A stretch of 64,000 nt of DNA from NCBI GenBank assembly GCA_902800365.1, contig CADCEF010000032.1, forward strand, positions 1 through 64,000. The letters are read 5' to 3'. The stretch is from an uncultured Prevotella sp. Lineage in GTDB: Bacteria > Bacteroidota > Bacteroidia > Bacteroidales > Bacteroidaceae. Below, one piece after another: positions 14,457 to 22,954 of this stretch (within the stretch, counting starts at the first letter, position 1; every line of letters starts with the position of its first letter). The position numbers and the translations under genes were made by a program. Below the pieces are notes generated by a model. That model was given only the letters and a program-made list of their open reading frames with translations, searched no databases and had not been told where the DNA came from.

Positions 14457-15191
14457 TTACCTTTTCACCAAGTCCATAATAAAGTTGCGACCTTTTTCCG
14501 TCCACACCAGATAGGTATTGTACTTTAGTTTGCCTTTCAGCGAGTAGCCGATGCTCAGTCTGTCGGCAGCCAGACCAAGTTCGGCGTACTGCGGTGTAAG
14601 TCGATACTGCCCTCCACCCCATCGCTGAATTTTCATATCTACCAGAAAAGAATTCAGATCGTGAGCACTCATGCCGAATACCTTGGCGATTTCAGTGGCG
14701 GTGAAGCACCCGTCAGAATCCTCGTTGGCAACATCAAGCTGCCCGCCCACAATCTCCTCCGACTCATGCAGCACTTCTTGCGCCGTTGCCAGCAGTCGCA
14801 GTTCTGTCGGTCTCTGCAAGAAACGCTGTTCAAGTCTTTCGCGCTCCAGCTCCTCCCATCGCAGCACCAGCTTGGCGCGCATATCGTCCTTAAACTTGGT
14901 AGCGATGTAGAGCGTCTCGGTTTTGGTGAGTTCATAACAGGGAAATTCTCGAACGCCACCATTAGGCTGAATCACCTTTCGGGATGATAATCGAAATTTC
15001 GATGATGATACTTTCTGCCATGCAGGCTCCATCTTTCTGATGGCCTCCATCACATGGAAATGTTGTTTCCCGCAGAGCTCAGCAATGTCGAGCGAAGTCA
15101 TGCGCAGCTCTTGTTGCTGGCCGCGCTGTGCAGCCTTGCGGGTTGATAAACTTGTTGATGTTGTTGTTGAAATAAATGTTGTAGTAATCAT
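14457..15191 (-). CDS. Rha-family phage regulatory protein with KilA-C-like domain
   Basis: A 244-residue protein of phage antirepressor type. Residues about 30-105 match the Rha/pRha domain (RMTSLDIAELCGKQHFHVME, later YELTKTETLYIATKF). Residues about 160-235 resemble the antirepressor C-terminal domain (FTATEIAKVFGMSAHDLNSFL, TYLVWTEKGRNFI). Such proteins control phage or element gene expression, often by counteracting a repressor. The serine/threonine-rich first 30 residues are unusual; Met31 is an alternative start. It is the first gene of the block ending with the M15 peptidase. Confidence 0.82.
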   Translation of the reverse strand: MITTTFISTTTSTSLSTRKAAQRGQQQELRMTSLDIAELCGKQHFHVMEAIRKMEPAWQKVSSSKFRLSSRKVIQPNGGVREFPCYELTKTETLYIATKFKDDMRAKLVLRWEELERERLEQRFLQRPTELRLLATAQEVLHESEEIVGGQLDVANEDSDGCFTATEIAKVFGMSAHDLNSFLVDMKIQRWGGGQYRLTPQYAELGLAADRLSIGYSLKGKLKYNTYLVWTEKGRNFIMDLVKR

Positions 15192-15315
15192 AATAAATAA
15201 TGTATTTTTTAAATGTTAATAATTCAGTTATAAATAAAGTATCGCCCCCCGCCGTTCGGGAGGTGATTTTGGTAGCAACATGTCATAGATCCCCGCAACC
15301 ATCTGATTGCGAGTG

Positions 15316-15323
15316 CAAAAGTA
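15316..15323 (-). promoter_or_regulatory. -7 box upstream of the Rha gene
   Basis: TACTTTTG on the minus strand, about 125 nt before the Rha start codon. The long leader is AT-rich near the start codon and C-rich at 15243-15250. No clear -33 TTG is visible. Confidence 0.4.
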
Positions 15324-15349
15324 GAAACTTTTTGGCATGAAAAGTAAGA

Positions 15350-15397
15350 AAAAAAAGGGTATCTCCCGACCGTTTCGCAGTCGGAAACAGTCGGGAG
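15350..15397 (-). terminator. Intrinsic terminator of the 15435-16958 genes
   Basis: CTCCCGACCGTTTC (15363-15376) and GAAACAGTCGGGAG (15384-15397) pair at 13 of 14 positions. On the minus strand the stem is followed by a run of eight T (15350-15357). Confidence 0.8.
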
Positions 15398-15434
15398 AAT
15401 TATGTTGAAAACCTAGTGTTTACAAGGGTTTCGG

Positions 15435-15947
15435 TTAAAGGTCGGAAATGGTCGGAATAAAGTTCTCTATGGCATCAGCATCGGCCGATAATTCTTTTCT
15501 TGGCTTTGATAATTTAAGCGATTGGCCCTGTTTGGTAAAGCATTGCGCAGCCAACTCGTTCATGCGCACCACGGTCATCTGCTTCTTCTCAAGCACCTCG
15601 CTATTCACTTTTACAAGCATCAGTCTGGCCGTCTCAACCGTCTTCATCCACTCTATAGGTTTGATGTCAGTAGGCTGATTGGTAGAGAATCCCATCAGGT
15701 ACTGCCAGCAGCTCATTTCGGTGTCGGGCGCAATAAATCCGTTCTTAATCAAAAAGTCGAACCATTGCTTACCCACTGCCTCGCTGTTATTCACAGGGAA
15801 GTGAGCCACTTGCGCCACCGAGTTTTCCTCGTAGCGTGCGTGTTGGCCTTCCATACGTATCTCGCGGTCGTCATCTGCAGGCGCATTAGCTCCTCTACGC
15901 TCAATATACGTTGCCTCGTCGCCAGTCATTATTATTCTTCTTGCCAT
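15435..15947 (-). CDS. Hypothetical protein sharing a motif with its upstream neighbour
   Basis: A 170-residue protein with no recognised family. Its N-terminus carries TGDEATYIE, while the HIRAN-like protein encoded 6 nt upstream ends in TGDHATYNE. The shared motif at the junction suggests the two genes were once joined or derive from a duplicated segment. The rest is helical. Confidence 0.65.
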   Translation of the reverse strand: MARRIIMTGDEATYIERRGANAPADDDREIRMEGQHARYEENSVAQVAHFPVNNSEAVGKQWFDFLIKNGFIAPDTEMSCWQYLMGFSTNQPTDIKPIEWMKTVETARLMLVKVNSEVLEKKQMTVVRMNELAAQCFTKQGQSLKLSKPRKELSADADAIENFIPTISDL

Positions 15948-15953
15948 CTATTT

Positions 15954-16958
15954 TTATTGATTTGGATTTTCGTTATATGTGGCATGATCGCCAGTAAAAA
16001 AAATGTTGCGTTTCTGTTTTTCAGCCTTTTCGGCTTCGGCCTTTTGCGCTATTGCTTTATTCATTTCTACAAAGGCGATACCCGACACAAAGCTCCAGAT
16101 GACCTGCCGGGGAATGTGCATATAGTACAGCTTCGACACAAAGCGTTCGGGGGTAGACTTCCACTCGAAATACATAGAATCTGGAAACAGTTCCAATTCG
16201 TTCTCAACCGATTGGGCATCAAACTCTCGCTGATGAACCATCAGATGTTTGCGTGTCTGGGTAGACTGTATCTGATTGGTCCAGAACTCCAATACGCCGC
16301 CACCCATTGTTTCACGTCCTGTTCGGCTCGCAGTCATTGTCAGTTCGTCAATCAGAGATGCAAACTCTTCGCAATCGGCGGCTTTCAGATTCTCTATCAG
16401 TTCTGCTCTATAATCGCTCATCTCGCCCGAAATGTCATACTTCGACAGACGTGCAAAACGATTGACTAGTTCTATGAAGAACTCCAAATCCTCCCTATCC
16501 CAATCATCACGTTCATCCAGTCTGTCTTTAATCTCCTCACGCATATAGGCGATATCATCGAATTCATTCGGCAATTCCAATATGGGCCCCGAATATTTCC
16601 ACTCGAGAAAAGGCTTTTGCGAATACAAGTCGGTGGCAGGGCCTTTATACCCCTGAACCGAACACTCAAACGTTACACACGGGTGCTTAATGCACGCGCC
16701 AACCACCATCCCTCTAAGTTTTGTTTTCTCAGAGCACTTCAGTGCGCCCCACGCTATTGGCAGGTCGTTTTTCGACACATATCCCACAAAGCGCCCTACC
16801 CAGTCGTAGGCACGTATGGCCACCTTGTCGTTGTCGTTAGAGCTTTCTGGTCTTATAGTCATGGCACGCCCCTCAGCCTCGGCAAGAAACTTGTCGACTT
16901 GGCCGCTAAGGTCTTTGCTATATGGTAATCCTACAATTATAAGTTTTATAATACTCAT
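15954..16958 (-). CDS. HIRAN-like domain protein
   Basis: A 334-residue protein. Residues about 33-65 (TIRPESSNDNDKVAIRAYDW, then GRFVGYVSKNDLP) have the HIRAN pattern: an Asn-Asp-x-Asp segment, a strand with AIR, and GYV, a fold that binds DNA 3' ends in eukaryotic remodelers and is common in bacterial mobile elements. The remaining two thirds is helical and unrecognised. The extreme C-terminus repeats a motif found at the start of the next protein. Likely a DNA-related accessory function of the island. Confidence 0.6.
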   Translation of the reverse strand: MSIIKLIIVGLPYSKDLSGQVDKFLAEAEGRAMTIRPESSNDNDKVAIRAYDWVGRFVGYVSKNDLPIAWGALKCSEKTKLRGMVVGACIKHPCVTFECSVQGYKGPATDLYSQKPFLEWKYSGPILELPNEFDDIAYMREEIKDRLDERDDWDREDLEFFIELVNRFARLSKYDISGEMSDYRAELIENLKAADCEEFASLIDELTMTASRTGRETMGGGVLEFWTNQIQSTQTRKHLMVHQREFDAQSVENELELFPDSMYFEWKSTPERFVSKLYYMHIPRQVIWSFVSGIAFVEMNKAIAQKAEAEKAEKQKRNIFFTGDHATYNENPNQ

Positions 16959-16997
16959 AGAATATGTTGGTTAGAATTCGTTATCCCAAAACGAGTG

Positions 16998-17005
16998 CAA
17001 AGATA
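16998..17005 (-). promoter_or_regulatory. -7 box of the HIRAN-like gene
   Basis: TATCTTTG on the minus strand, 39 nt before the ATG, immediately downstream of the R-M operon terminator. Confidence 0.5.
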
Positions 17006-17007
17006 CT

Positions 17008-17053
17008 AAAAATCCCCAATACTCCGGCACGATTACGCGTGAAATATTGGGGA
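17008..17053 (-). terminator. Terminator of the restriction-modification operon
   Basis: TCCCCAATA (17013-17021) and TATTGGGGA (17045-17053) form a perfect 9-bp stem, followed on the minus strand by TTTTT. It marks the 3' end of the five-gene operon. Confidence 0.75.
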
Positions 17054-17086
17054 CTTGAACAAAAAAAATAATTATTCAAAAAATAG

Positions 17087-17968
17087 TCATTCCAAGAAGG
17101 GAAGACTTTCAACTATATCTTCGTGACAAACAAAGCAGTCTGTCTGTGTATCCTCGGCCCTCACGATATCATTAATCTTTTGTTTATAGGTCGCGAATGT
17201 TTTAAGATTCTCAATCTCTTCACGTCGTGCCTTACTAATAGCTGCAAACTCCGTTTCACGTTCTATTCCAAGGAATCTGCGCCCCAGCAAGTTGGCTGCG
17301 ATGCCAGTTGTACTACTACCCGCAAATGGGTCGAGAATCCATTCGCCAGGCTTTGTTGAAGCCAATATTATACGACTAAGTAGCCCCAGAGGTTTCTGCG
17401 TAGGATGTTTTCCGCAAGATTTTTCCCAAGGAGCAATCGCTGGCAAACGCCAAACATCAGTCATCTGCTTGTCATCGTTGATGTGCTTCATCAACTCATA
17501 ATTATAATAATGTGCAACTTTCTCCTTTTTGCGAGCCCATATGACGAACTCTGTTGAATAAGTGAAATAGCGACAAGAGATATTGGGCGGCGGATTTGTC
17601 TTGGCCCACGTTATCACATTCAGAATCTTATAGCCAAGCTGTGTAAGACAATTAGCTACCGAAAATATATTGTGATAAGTTCCAGATATCCAAATAGTTC
17701 CGTTATCCTTTAGTTTCTCTCTGCATAAGGATAGCCACTTCAGGTTAAACTCATTAATCTCTTCTGGCGACATACTTTTATCCCAGTCGCCCTTGTCAAC
17801 ACAAACCACTTTACCGCTCTGCACGCTGATTCCCCCACTCGAAAGGAAATAAGGCGGGTCGGCAAAAATCATGTCGAACTTAAAGTCGAACTGCGGCAAC
17901 AATTCGAACGTATCGCCATGAAGCAGGTTAAAGTCATGGTTGGGGGATTTATAAAAGGGTGTGAGCAT
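17087..17968 (-). CDS. DpnA-type N6-adenine DNA methyltransferase
   Basis: A 293-residue beta-class methylase: catalytic motif IV DPPY at 37-40 precedes the S-adenosylmethionine motif I DPFAGSSTTG at 213-222, with HPTQKP at 188-193. This is the layout of M2.DpnII/DpnA, which methylates GATC and can act on single-stranded DNA entering the cell. A Dam-type second methylase is encoded at the other end of the operon, as in DpnII loci. Start codon follows the DUF262 gene's stop directly (TAA then ATG). GATC specificity is inferred from the operon. Confidence 0.88.
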   Translation of the reverse strand: MLTPFYKSPNHDFNLLHGDTFELLPQFDFKFDMIFADPPYFLSSGGISVQSGKVVCVDKGDWDKSMSPEEINEFNLKWLSLCREKLKDNGTIWISGTYHNIFSVANCLTQLGYKILNVITWAKTNPPPNISCRYFTYSTEFVIWARKKEKVAHYYNYELMKHINDDKQMTDVWRLPAIAPWEKSCGKHPTQKPLGLLSRIILASTKPGEWILDPFAGSSTTGIAANLLGRRFLGIERETEFAAISKARREEIENLKTFATYKQKINDIVRAEDTQTDCFVCHEDIVESLPFLE

Positions 17969-19633
17969 TTATTTCCACATTTGTTCGTACATTTCATTTA
18001 TCAATTCAGCTCTTCTTTGGACGATTTCTTTATCCTTCCAACTCGCAGCATTATTAAAAACTTCTTTTGCAGTGACCATCTTTGTCTTACTTAAAACATA
18101 AGTTTTCTTAGTCAGGAACTCTTTATTACCAATTTTCGAGTTAATATCATCTTCTAACAAAACAAGATTCCCGATATTTTTTATCAGATTCGGATCAGCA
18201 AGTTCCATAATTGAAGGACTTTCCGGATAGATATGTTCAATACTTGTTGCAATGGGTATAGAATTCTTATTCTTTTTGCGTTCCATTTTTGTTAGAACAT
18301 ATTTAACGAGTTCTTTCTGTTTTCCATCTTTTTTGGTATAATAAAGTTTATTATCAACATTTGCGTCAAAGTCAGAAACACTTACAATTTTGTTTTTCAA
18401 TTCAGAGCAAACGCTTCGAATAACTCTATGCTTATTCTCCCTTGAGTTAGCATGATATAAATTTTGTGCGAATTTAGCATATAACTGATCTAAACCTGAG
18501 GACCTATTAGAACAGACCGCATTATTTACAAAATGTAAGCGTTCCATTACCGATAGAACTTTCAAACACAAATCTTTTGAAATAGACTTGTTCTTATAAT
18601 CTCTAATTAAAGCTATCAGGAAAGAGTTAGAAACCTGAATTTTAAATTGCTGGGTTAATGCAAATATTGATTCAAATATATCATAATCCTTCTTTTCCCA
18701 ATCAGTTTGTGAAGGTTCGTTTATGAGCTTGAAAATTATAGAGTCATTTAACATCTGATTTAAGAACACCTTTGCTCCAGTTCCATTGTCATTGGGATTA
18801 TATTTTTTGATAGTTTTCTCTATTTCCTTAAATATTTTCCTGTCTGAAACCTTTTTATATCTTGAAGCATAGAAATTGTTCAAAAACTTACTATTTTGTT
18901 TCGCATTCGTCTCAATCTTTTTCCAAGTATCATATGGTTCATTGATAAGAGGAGTTGTTTTATACTTACTAAAAATCAAAGACTTTACGAGGTCTAATGG
19001 TGTCAAATCTTTACCTGTAGAATTGAGCGTCATAAATATAGTACTTGCATTGGAAACGCCCTCTGCAACAACAGAAACGGTTTCTAGATTAAGTATTTTA
19101 TCTCTAAACCGCATAAGCTCGTCTTTGGTGTATTTTTTCAACACTGCATAAATCTTGTCGTAAGCGCTTACAATTTTTATCTCTCCTTCCTTAATAGGAA
19201 GAATATTGTTATCCTTGTTGTTTGGAGCATTTTGCACTCTAGCCTGTAACACTGGATAAGGCATCTTATTAATTAACCTTGCAGATAACTTATTATTATC
19301 ATCTTTGCAAAAAATGTACCTATCATTTATGGCATTTGCTAAGTCCATTTCATTTTGGGCATAGAATATATCTCTAAGACAACACAGCATGATAGTTATG
19401 GTTGTTATACGTTGTTGGCCATCGATAACTGTAAAATACTCACCATTTCTTTTACCTTCAAAAACCATATGGCCAATGAAATAACTATCATTTGGTTCGA
19501 TTTCATTTATGTCCTCTATCAACTCATTAATCTGTTCGTCTTCCCAATCATATTCTCTTTGATAATCAGGAATTGTATAAATACCATCAGTTAATAATTT
19601 TTTGATAGGCATTCCCAAAGCATCTACATTCAT
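17969..19633 (-). CDS. DUF262/DUF1524 (GmrSD-like) protein
   Basis: A 554-residue protein. The N-terminal DUF262 domain has IPDYQREYDW (21-30) and DGQQRITT (71-78), the ParB-like NTPase/nuclease signature. The C-terminal DUF1524 domain has the HNH-type EHIYP (466-470) and NIGNLVLLEDDINSKIGN at about 486-503. Fused DUF262-DUF1524 proteins include the type IV enzyme GmrSD, which cleaves modified DNA, and subunits of other defence systems. Its place inside a methylase/endonuclease operon suggests an added restriction activity or a second line against modified phage DNA. Lower GC than neighbouring housekeeping genes. Confidence 0.85.
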   Translation of the reverse strand: MNVDALGMPIKKLLTDGIYTIPDYQREYDWEDEQINELIEDINEIEPNDSYFIGHMVFEGKRNGEYFTVIDGQQRITTITIMLCCLRDIFYAQNEMDLANAINDRYIFCKDDNNKLSARLINKMPYPVLQARVQNAPNNKDNNILPIKEGEIKIVSAYDKIYAVLKKYTKDELMRFRDKILNLETVSVVAEGVSNASTIFMTLNSTGKDLTPLDLVKSLIFSKYKTTPLINEPYDTWKKIETNAKQNSKFLNNFYASRYKKVSDRKIFKEIEKTIKKYNPNDNGTGAKVFLNQMLNDSIIFKLINEPSQTDWEKKDYDIFESIFALTQQFKIQVSNSFLIALIRDYKNKSISKDLCLKVLSVMERLHFVNNAVCSNRSSGLDQLYAKFAQNLYHANSRENKHRVIRSVCSELKNKIVSVSDFDANVDNKLYYTKKDGKQKELVKYVLTKMERKKNKNSIPIATSIEHIYPESPSIMELADPNLIKNIGNLVLLEDDINSKIGNKEFLTKKTYVLSKTKMVTAKEVFNNAASWKDKEIVQRRAELINEMYEQMWK

Positions 19634-19676
19634 ATTATTAATTTGTTAACATGTTACAATTTGGTTATATAATATT

Positions 19677-21008
19677 TTATGCCATTAATCCTCCCCCACC
19701 TTCATTCTTTCTTGCATACGCTGTGGACCATCCAGTTTGCCCTAAAATGCTAATGGATTTTGGAGGCTGCAAATATCGGTTCTCTTGACAAATCTCTTTG
19801 AAGGGACACTCGCTGATTTTTTGTTCATTAGGTAATGATAATACGTAGGGCGTTTCCAGTATAGCAACATAGCCTTCTTCATTGGAACATGGCATCATTC
19901 TTGCTATAGGTTGAGCCTTTACTTTTTTAATTCCATTTTTCAAACAAACTTGGCAAGTCTTGTTTCTACCAGAGTGCCACATGAAAGTGTGAGCATGTGT
20001 TTCGCATTCGAACTGATAGAGTATTTCTTTGCAGAATTGCTTGCCTATGACGTTATAGACAAAGTAATCTATCAGACAAGGACTTTCAATACATTCTGCT
20101 GGATACTTCTCGTTCCATATTTCCCAAACTCTGCGCCAAGCGCTGGCATTCATTGTTTCAATGTAACTGTACTGATGGCAGAAAATATCGAGAAAACTAG
20201 ACACCAAAGGAATCTCCGTCTTGATAATACCCGTTCTTAATGCAACTTTGATAGTGTTTACATCGCTGGCCACATCAATTTTATCAAATCCAGTTACATC
20301 CTTCCAAACTTCTAAAACAACCATATCGCGAAGAAACATATCTGTTTTCTTGTTACCATATCCAGCACCATCGCACGCAATAATTGCTTGTCTGAGTTTG
20401 AAGATGTCCCTATCGTATTTGTCTATCAAGCCATAAGGGTCACATTCTTTATCGAGCAGGAATTTTGAAATGGTTTCTGCATATCCATTTCTCTTGTCGT
20501 TTTGAGATTTGTCTGCTATTCCTATCTTGCTTATGAACGCGGCAGAGTCATCAGCAATCAATTCTTCATCAAAGATTGATGGATCAGTCTTGAATATCTT
20601 TGCAAGTTTTGCGAACTCCAGTGAACCACGAAAATCCTGATTCGCAGTCAGGAACCTGATGCGACAAACATCCTCATTACTTAAGCCGCAGGTGTCATAC
20701 AACTCACTAAATGCGTCACCATCTGTTTTTACATATATGGCACGTAAGGCATCTGCCACTTGTTCGCACTTCTCATCATCTATCTTGCAATCAAGAATTT
20801 CCTTGTGATGTGCCTCCCAGAATTTGTGGAAGTCAGAGAAATACTCTCTGTATTCACCAAGTTCCCAAGTAGTGCCAATGCCAGGATAGTTGGTATAGAG
20901 GAAGTCGTTGATGCTTTTGACCACCTTTCTTGCCTCAGACACAGATAGCGATTCAGCCTCACCTATAGAAGCCTTTATTTCAGAACAAAAGTTTGATAGT
21001 TTATCCAT
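19677..21008 (-). CDS. HhH-GPD (endonuclease III superfamily) glycosylase-like protein
   Basis: A 443-residue protein. Residues about 213-260 match the helix-hairpin-helix/GPD core: GAGYGNKKTDMFLRD (214-228) with lysines 220/221 where bifunctional glycosylases carry the catalytic Lys, and IDVASDVNTIKVALRTG with Asp249 where the catalytic Asp lies. Cysteines at about 306, 311, 326, 335, 352, 355 and a CPFKEIC ending could bind metal or an Fe-S cluster. The N-terminal 200 residues are helical and unrecognised. A base-excision-type enzyme inside a GATC R-M operon could remove or nick at modified bases. The family call is by motif only. Confidence 0.55.
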   Translation of the reverse strand: MDKLSNFCSEIKASIGEAESLSVSEARKVVKSINDFLYTNYPGIGTTWELGEYREYFSDFHKFWEAHHKEILDCKIDDEKCEQVADALRAIYVKTDGDAFSELYDTCGLSNEDVCRIRFLTANQDFRGSLEFAKLAKIFKTDPSIFDEELIADDSAAFISKIGIADKSQNDKRNGYAETISKFLLDKECDPYGLIDKYDRDIFKLRQAIIACDGAGYGNKKTDMFLRDMVVLEVWKDVTGFDKIDVASDVNTIKVALRTGIIKTEIPLVSSFLDIFCHQYSYIETMNASAWRRVWEIWNEKYPAECIESPCLIDYFVYNVIGKQFCKEILYQFECETHAHTFMWHSGRNKTCQVCLKNGIKKVKAQPIARMMPCSNEEGYVAILETPYVLSLPNEQKISECPFKEICQENRYLQPPKSISILGQTGWSTAYARKNEGGGGLMA

Positions 21009-21015
21009 AGCAACA

Positions 21016-21720
21016 TCACTTTTTCTTTATCGATGATAAATCAAGATTAGGTATAATTGCGGTATTGGTATAATTCTTCTTATAATAGAAAGCTCTTCTG
21101 CGTGCTCTTGTGATACCACCTTTTCCGTCAGGAGCATCCGTCTTGTCTTGATTGTTTGCTCCTTTCGTCTTTGGTTCAAGATAAACGCCCATGCTGCAAG
21201 ACAATTCATCTGCACGACCAGTCTTGATATAGCTCTGTATTTCTTCCCAGTCAGTTTTAAATACGCCATTCTGAACATCTGTTGGATGGTCCAAGAAATA
21301 GTCCACAATGACATAATCATTCTGGTTAAGAGCCTTACCATTCTTCTTTGCCAAATAAACAACCCAGAATGTCAGAGCAATCTTACCTCTAAGCTTAGCG
21401 GTTTCCCAAGTCTCTTTGGCAACTTCCATATAGTTTATCACCTGAATAGCCGTAGGCTCTTTGGCTTTGATGGAGCCATCGCGATTCTTTTGCAGGGGGA
21501 GAATTTTAATCTCACATCCAATCTCAGGGATGTCTGCCTCATCGCGATTATTGTTCTCTATGCCAAGCAGGTTCTCAACTATCAGGCCAGACGCACCCTT
21601 AACCATCTTAGAGCGTTCGATGTTCAACTCGTCTTTTATCTCTCCAATGGTTTTACCCTTAGAATTGCTGATAATATCAAACAAGGGACGCATGTATTCG
21701 ATTACTTTACTGCTAATCAT
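21016..21720 (-). CDS. MutH/Sau3AI-family restriction endonuclease
   Basis: A 234-residue single-domain nuclease. The MutH/Sau3AI active site is intact: Glu49, Asp63, Glu70 and Lys72 (DIPEIGCEIK) with the same spacing as E56-D70-E77-K79 of MutH. Further matches to Sau3AI include IQVINYMEVAKETWETAKL, FKTDWEEIQSYIKTGRADEL, TKGAN and RARRRAF. The family recognises GATC. Sau3AI itself is about twice this length with two such domains; this one has one, so it probably acts as a dimer. It sits 7 nt upstream of the glycosylase-like gene and downstream of the Dam-type methylase. Confidence 0.85.
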   Translation of the reverse strand: MISSKVIEYMRPLFDIISNSKGKTIGEIKDELNIERSKMVKGASGLIVENLLGIENNNRDEADIPEIGCEIKILPLQKNRDGSIKAKEPTAIQVINYMEVAKETWETAKLRGKIALTFWVVYLAKKNGKALNQNDYVIVDYFLDHPTDVQNGVFKTDWEEIQSYIKTGRADELSCSMGVYLEPKTKGANNQDKTDAPDGKGGITRARRRAFYYKKNYTNTAIIPNLDLSSIKKK

Positions 21721-21788
21721 AAGCTATTTTTGTTTATTCTCTAATTGTGGCGAAATCGCCATATTTAAATGTATCGAATTCGGTATAT

Positions 21789-22745
21789 TTAGACCGCTGC
21801 AGGCAACGGAGCAATTTCTGGCAGCATGTTATCTGCGTGAAGATTGGCTTTTGTCTCCGCATAGTTATGCACAAGAATCTCCGTCAGCTTACCTCGTTTA
21901 TTTGGATTTGAATTAATGCTGCGCGATGCCCATACTCTTTCAATATGATACGCTCCATAAAGCACATCAAAGAAGTTATCCTCTTCATTCTTTCCTTTGC
22001 AATCTGAGTTACTGAGCATGAATCGGAAACCAGCATCGTCTATTTGGTCACAATACTCCTTCAAACGAATCTGCGCATCATCATTAAACGCCTCTTTAGC
22101 ATAATCATTAAAACTAGACGTATCGCTTAGCGGACGATAAGGTGGGTCGAAATAGAATAACGTATTGCCCTGGGCGTATTCAAAAGTGGCTTCAAAGTCG
22201 CCTGTCAAAATCTCCACATGTTGAAGTAGTTCACTATCTTTGCGGATGATCGCTGAGTCGCAAATCTGCGGATTGGTATATTTACCAAATGGAACATTAA
22301 AAAGTCCTTTCTTGTTCACACGATAAAGCCCGTTGAAGCAAGTGCGATTGAGAAAAAAGAACTTTGTTGTATTTTCTAAAGGGTCAAGATTCTTCTCGTT
22401 ATAGCGGTCGCGAACTGCTAGGAAGAAATCCTTGCGTTCTTCTTCTGTTGAAAGAGCATTATAGGCATTCTGAATATGCATCAAGGAGGTAATCAAATCC
22501 TCTGGCATATCCCTAACAACACGATAGCATGTCGTCAAATCAGGGTTCACGTCATTGATAACAGCACGATGGATATTAGGGTACCTCTGCAACATATAAA
22601 AGAGCATAGCCCCTCCACCTACGAAGGGTTCTATGTATGTCACATCTTCCCAATTTTCAAAGTCAGCAGGAAGTTGCGCGTCTAATTGCTCTATAAGTTG
22701 ACCCTTTCCGCCAACCCACTTTATAAAAGGTTTTGCTTTTGCCAT
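21789..22745 (-). CDS. Dam/D12-class N6-adenine DNA methyltransferase
   Basis: A 318-residue alpha-class methylase of the Dam/M1.DpnII family: FIKWVGGKGQL (7-17) and EPFVGGGA (39-46) for S-adenosylmethionine, DPPY (200-203) for catalysis. Related enzymes methylate the adenine of GATC. It is the first large gene of the operon, as expected for a system whose modification must precede restriction. A small ORF lies just upstream. The C-terminal 25 residues (ETKANLHADNMLPEIAPLP) extend past the core. Confidence 0.9.
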   Translation of the reverse strand: MAKAKPFIKWVGGKGQLIEQLDAQLPADFENWEDVTYIEPFVGGGAMLFYMLQRYPNIHRAVINDVNPDLTTCYRVVRDMPEDLITSLMHIQNAYNALSTEEERKDFFLAVRDRYNEKNLDPLENTTKFFFLNRTCFNGLYRVNKKGLFNVPFGKYTNPQICDSAIIRKDSELLQHVEILTGDFEATFEYAQGNTLFYFDPPYRPLSDTSSFNDYAKEAFNDDAQIRLKEYCDQIDDAGFRFMLSNSDCKGKNEEDNFFDVLYGAYHIERVWASRSINSNPNKRGKLTEILVHNYAETKANLHADNMLPEIAPLPAAV

Positions 22746-22764
22746 ATTTATTTTACTTTTAAGG

Positions 22765-22884
22765 TTATGGATGCATCAGATTCTGGAGTATAATAGATTT
22801 CACCCCCGCTACACTAGTAACTCCTTCGTTTTCTTTTAGGTATCTTTCTACCTTTTCTTTCGTTTTTTTTGTAATTGTTTTCAT
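22765..22884 (-). CDS. Small ORF upstream of the Dam-type methylase, possibly frameshifted
   Basis: A 39-residue frame, opening MKTITKKTKEKVERYLKENE and continuing GVTSV, ends at TAA 22765-22767. After a run of five C (22803-22807) the -1-neighbour frame reads GEIYYTPESDASITLKVK and stops at 22748-22750, 2 nt before the methylase ATG. One extra base in the run would give a single 46-residue protein ending right at the methylase start. It could be a regulator, a leader peptide or a decayed gene. I do not recognise it. Confidence 0.45.
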   Translation of the reverse strand: MKTITKKTKEKVERYLKENEGVTSVAGVKSIILQNLMHP

Positions 22885-22954
22885 CTTTGTTTTTGATTTA
22901 GTCAGCTGGTATTGCCCAGTTGTTCGTTAATTATCTACTAATACTAGCATTAGG

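Noticed and set aside
15522-16469. 315-codon plus-strand ORF across two minus-strand genes
   Set aside because: It spans the junction of two coupled genes and has no recognisable protein features; it is a shadow.
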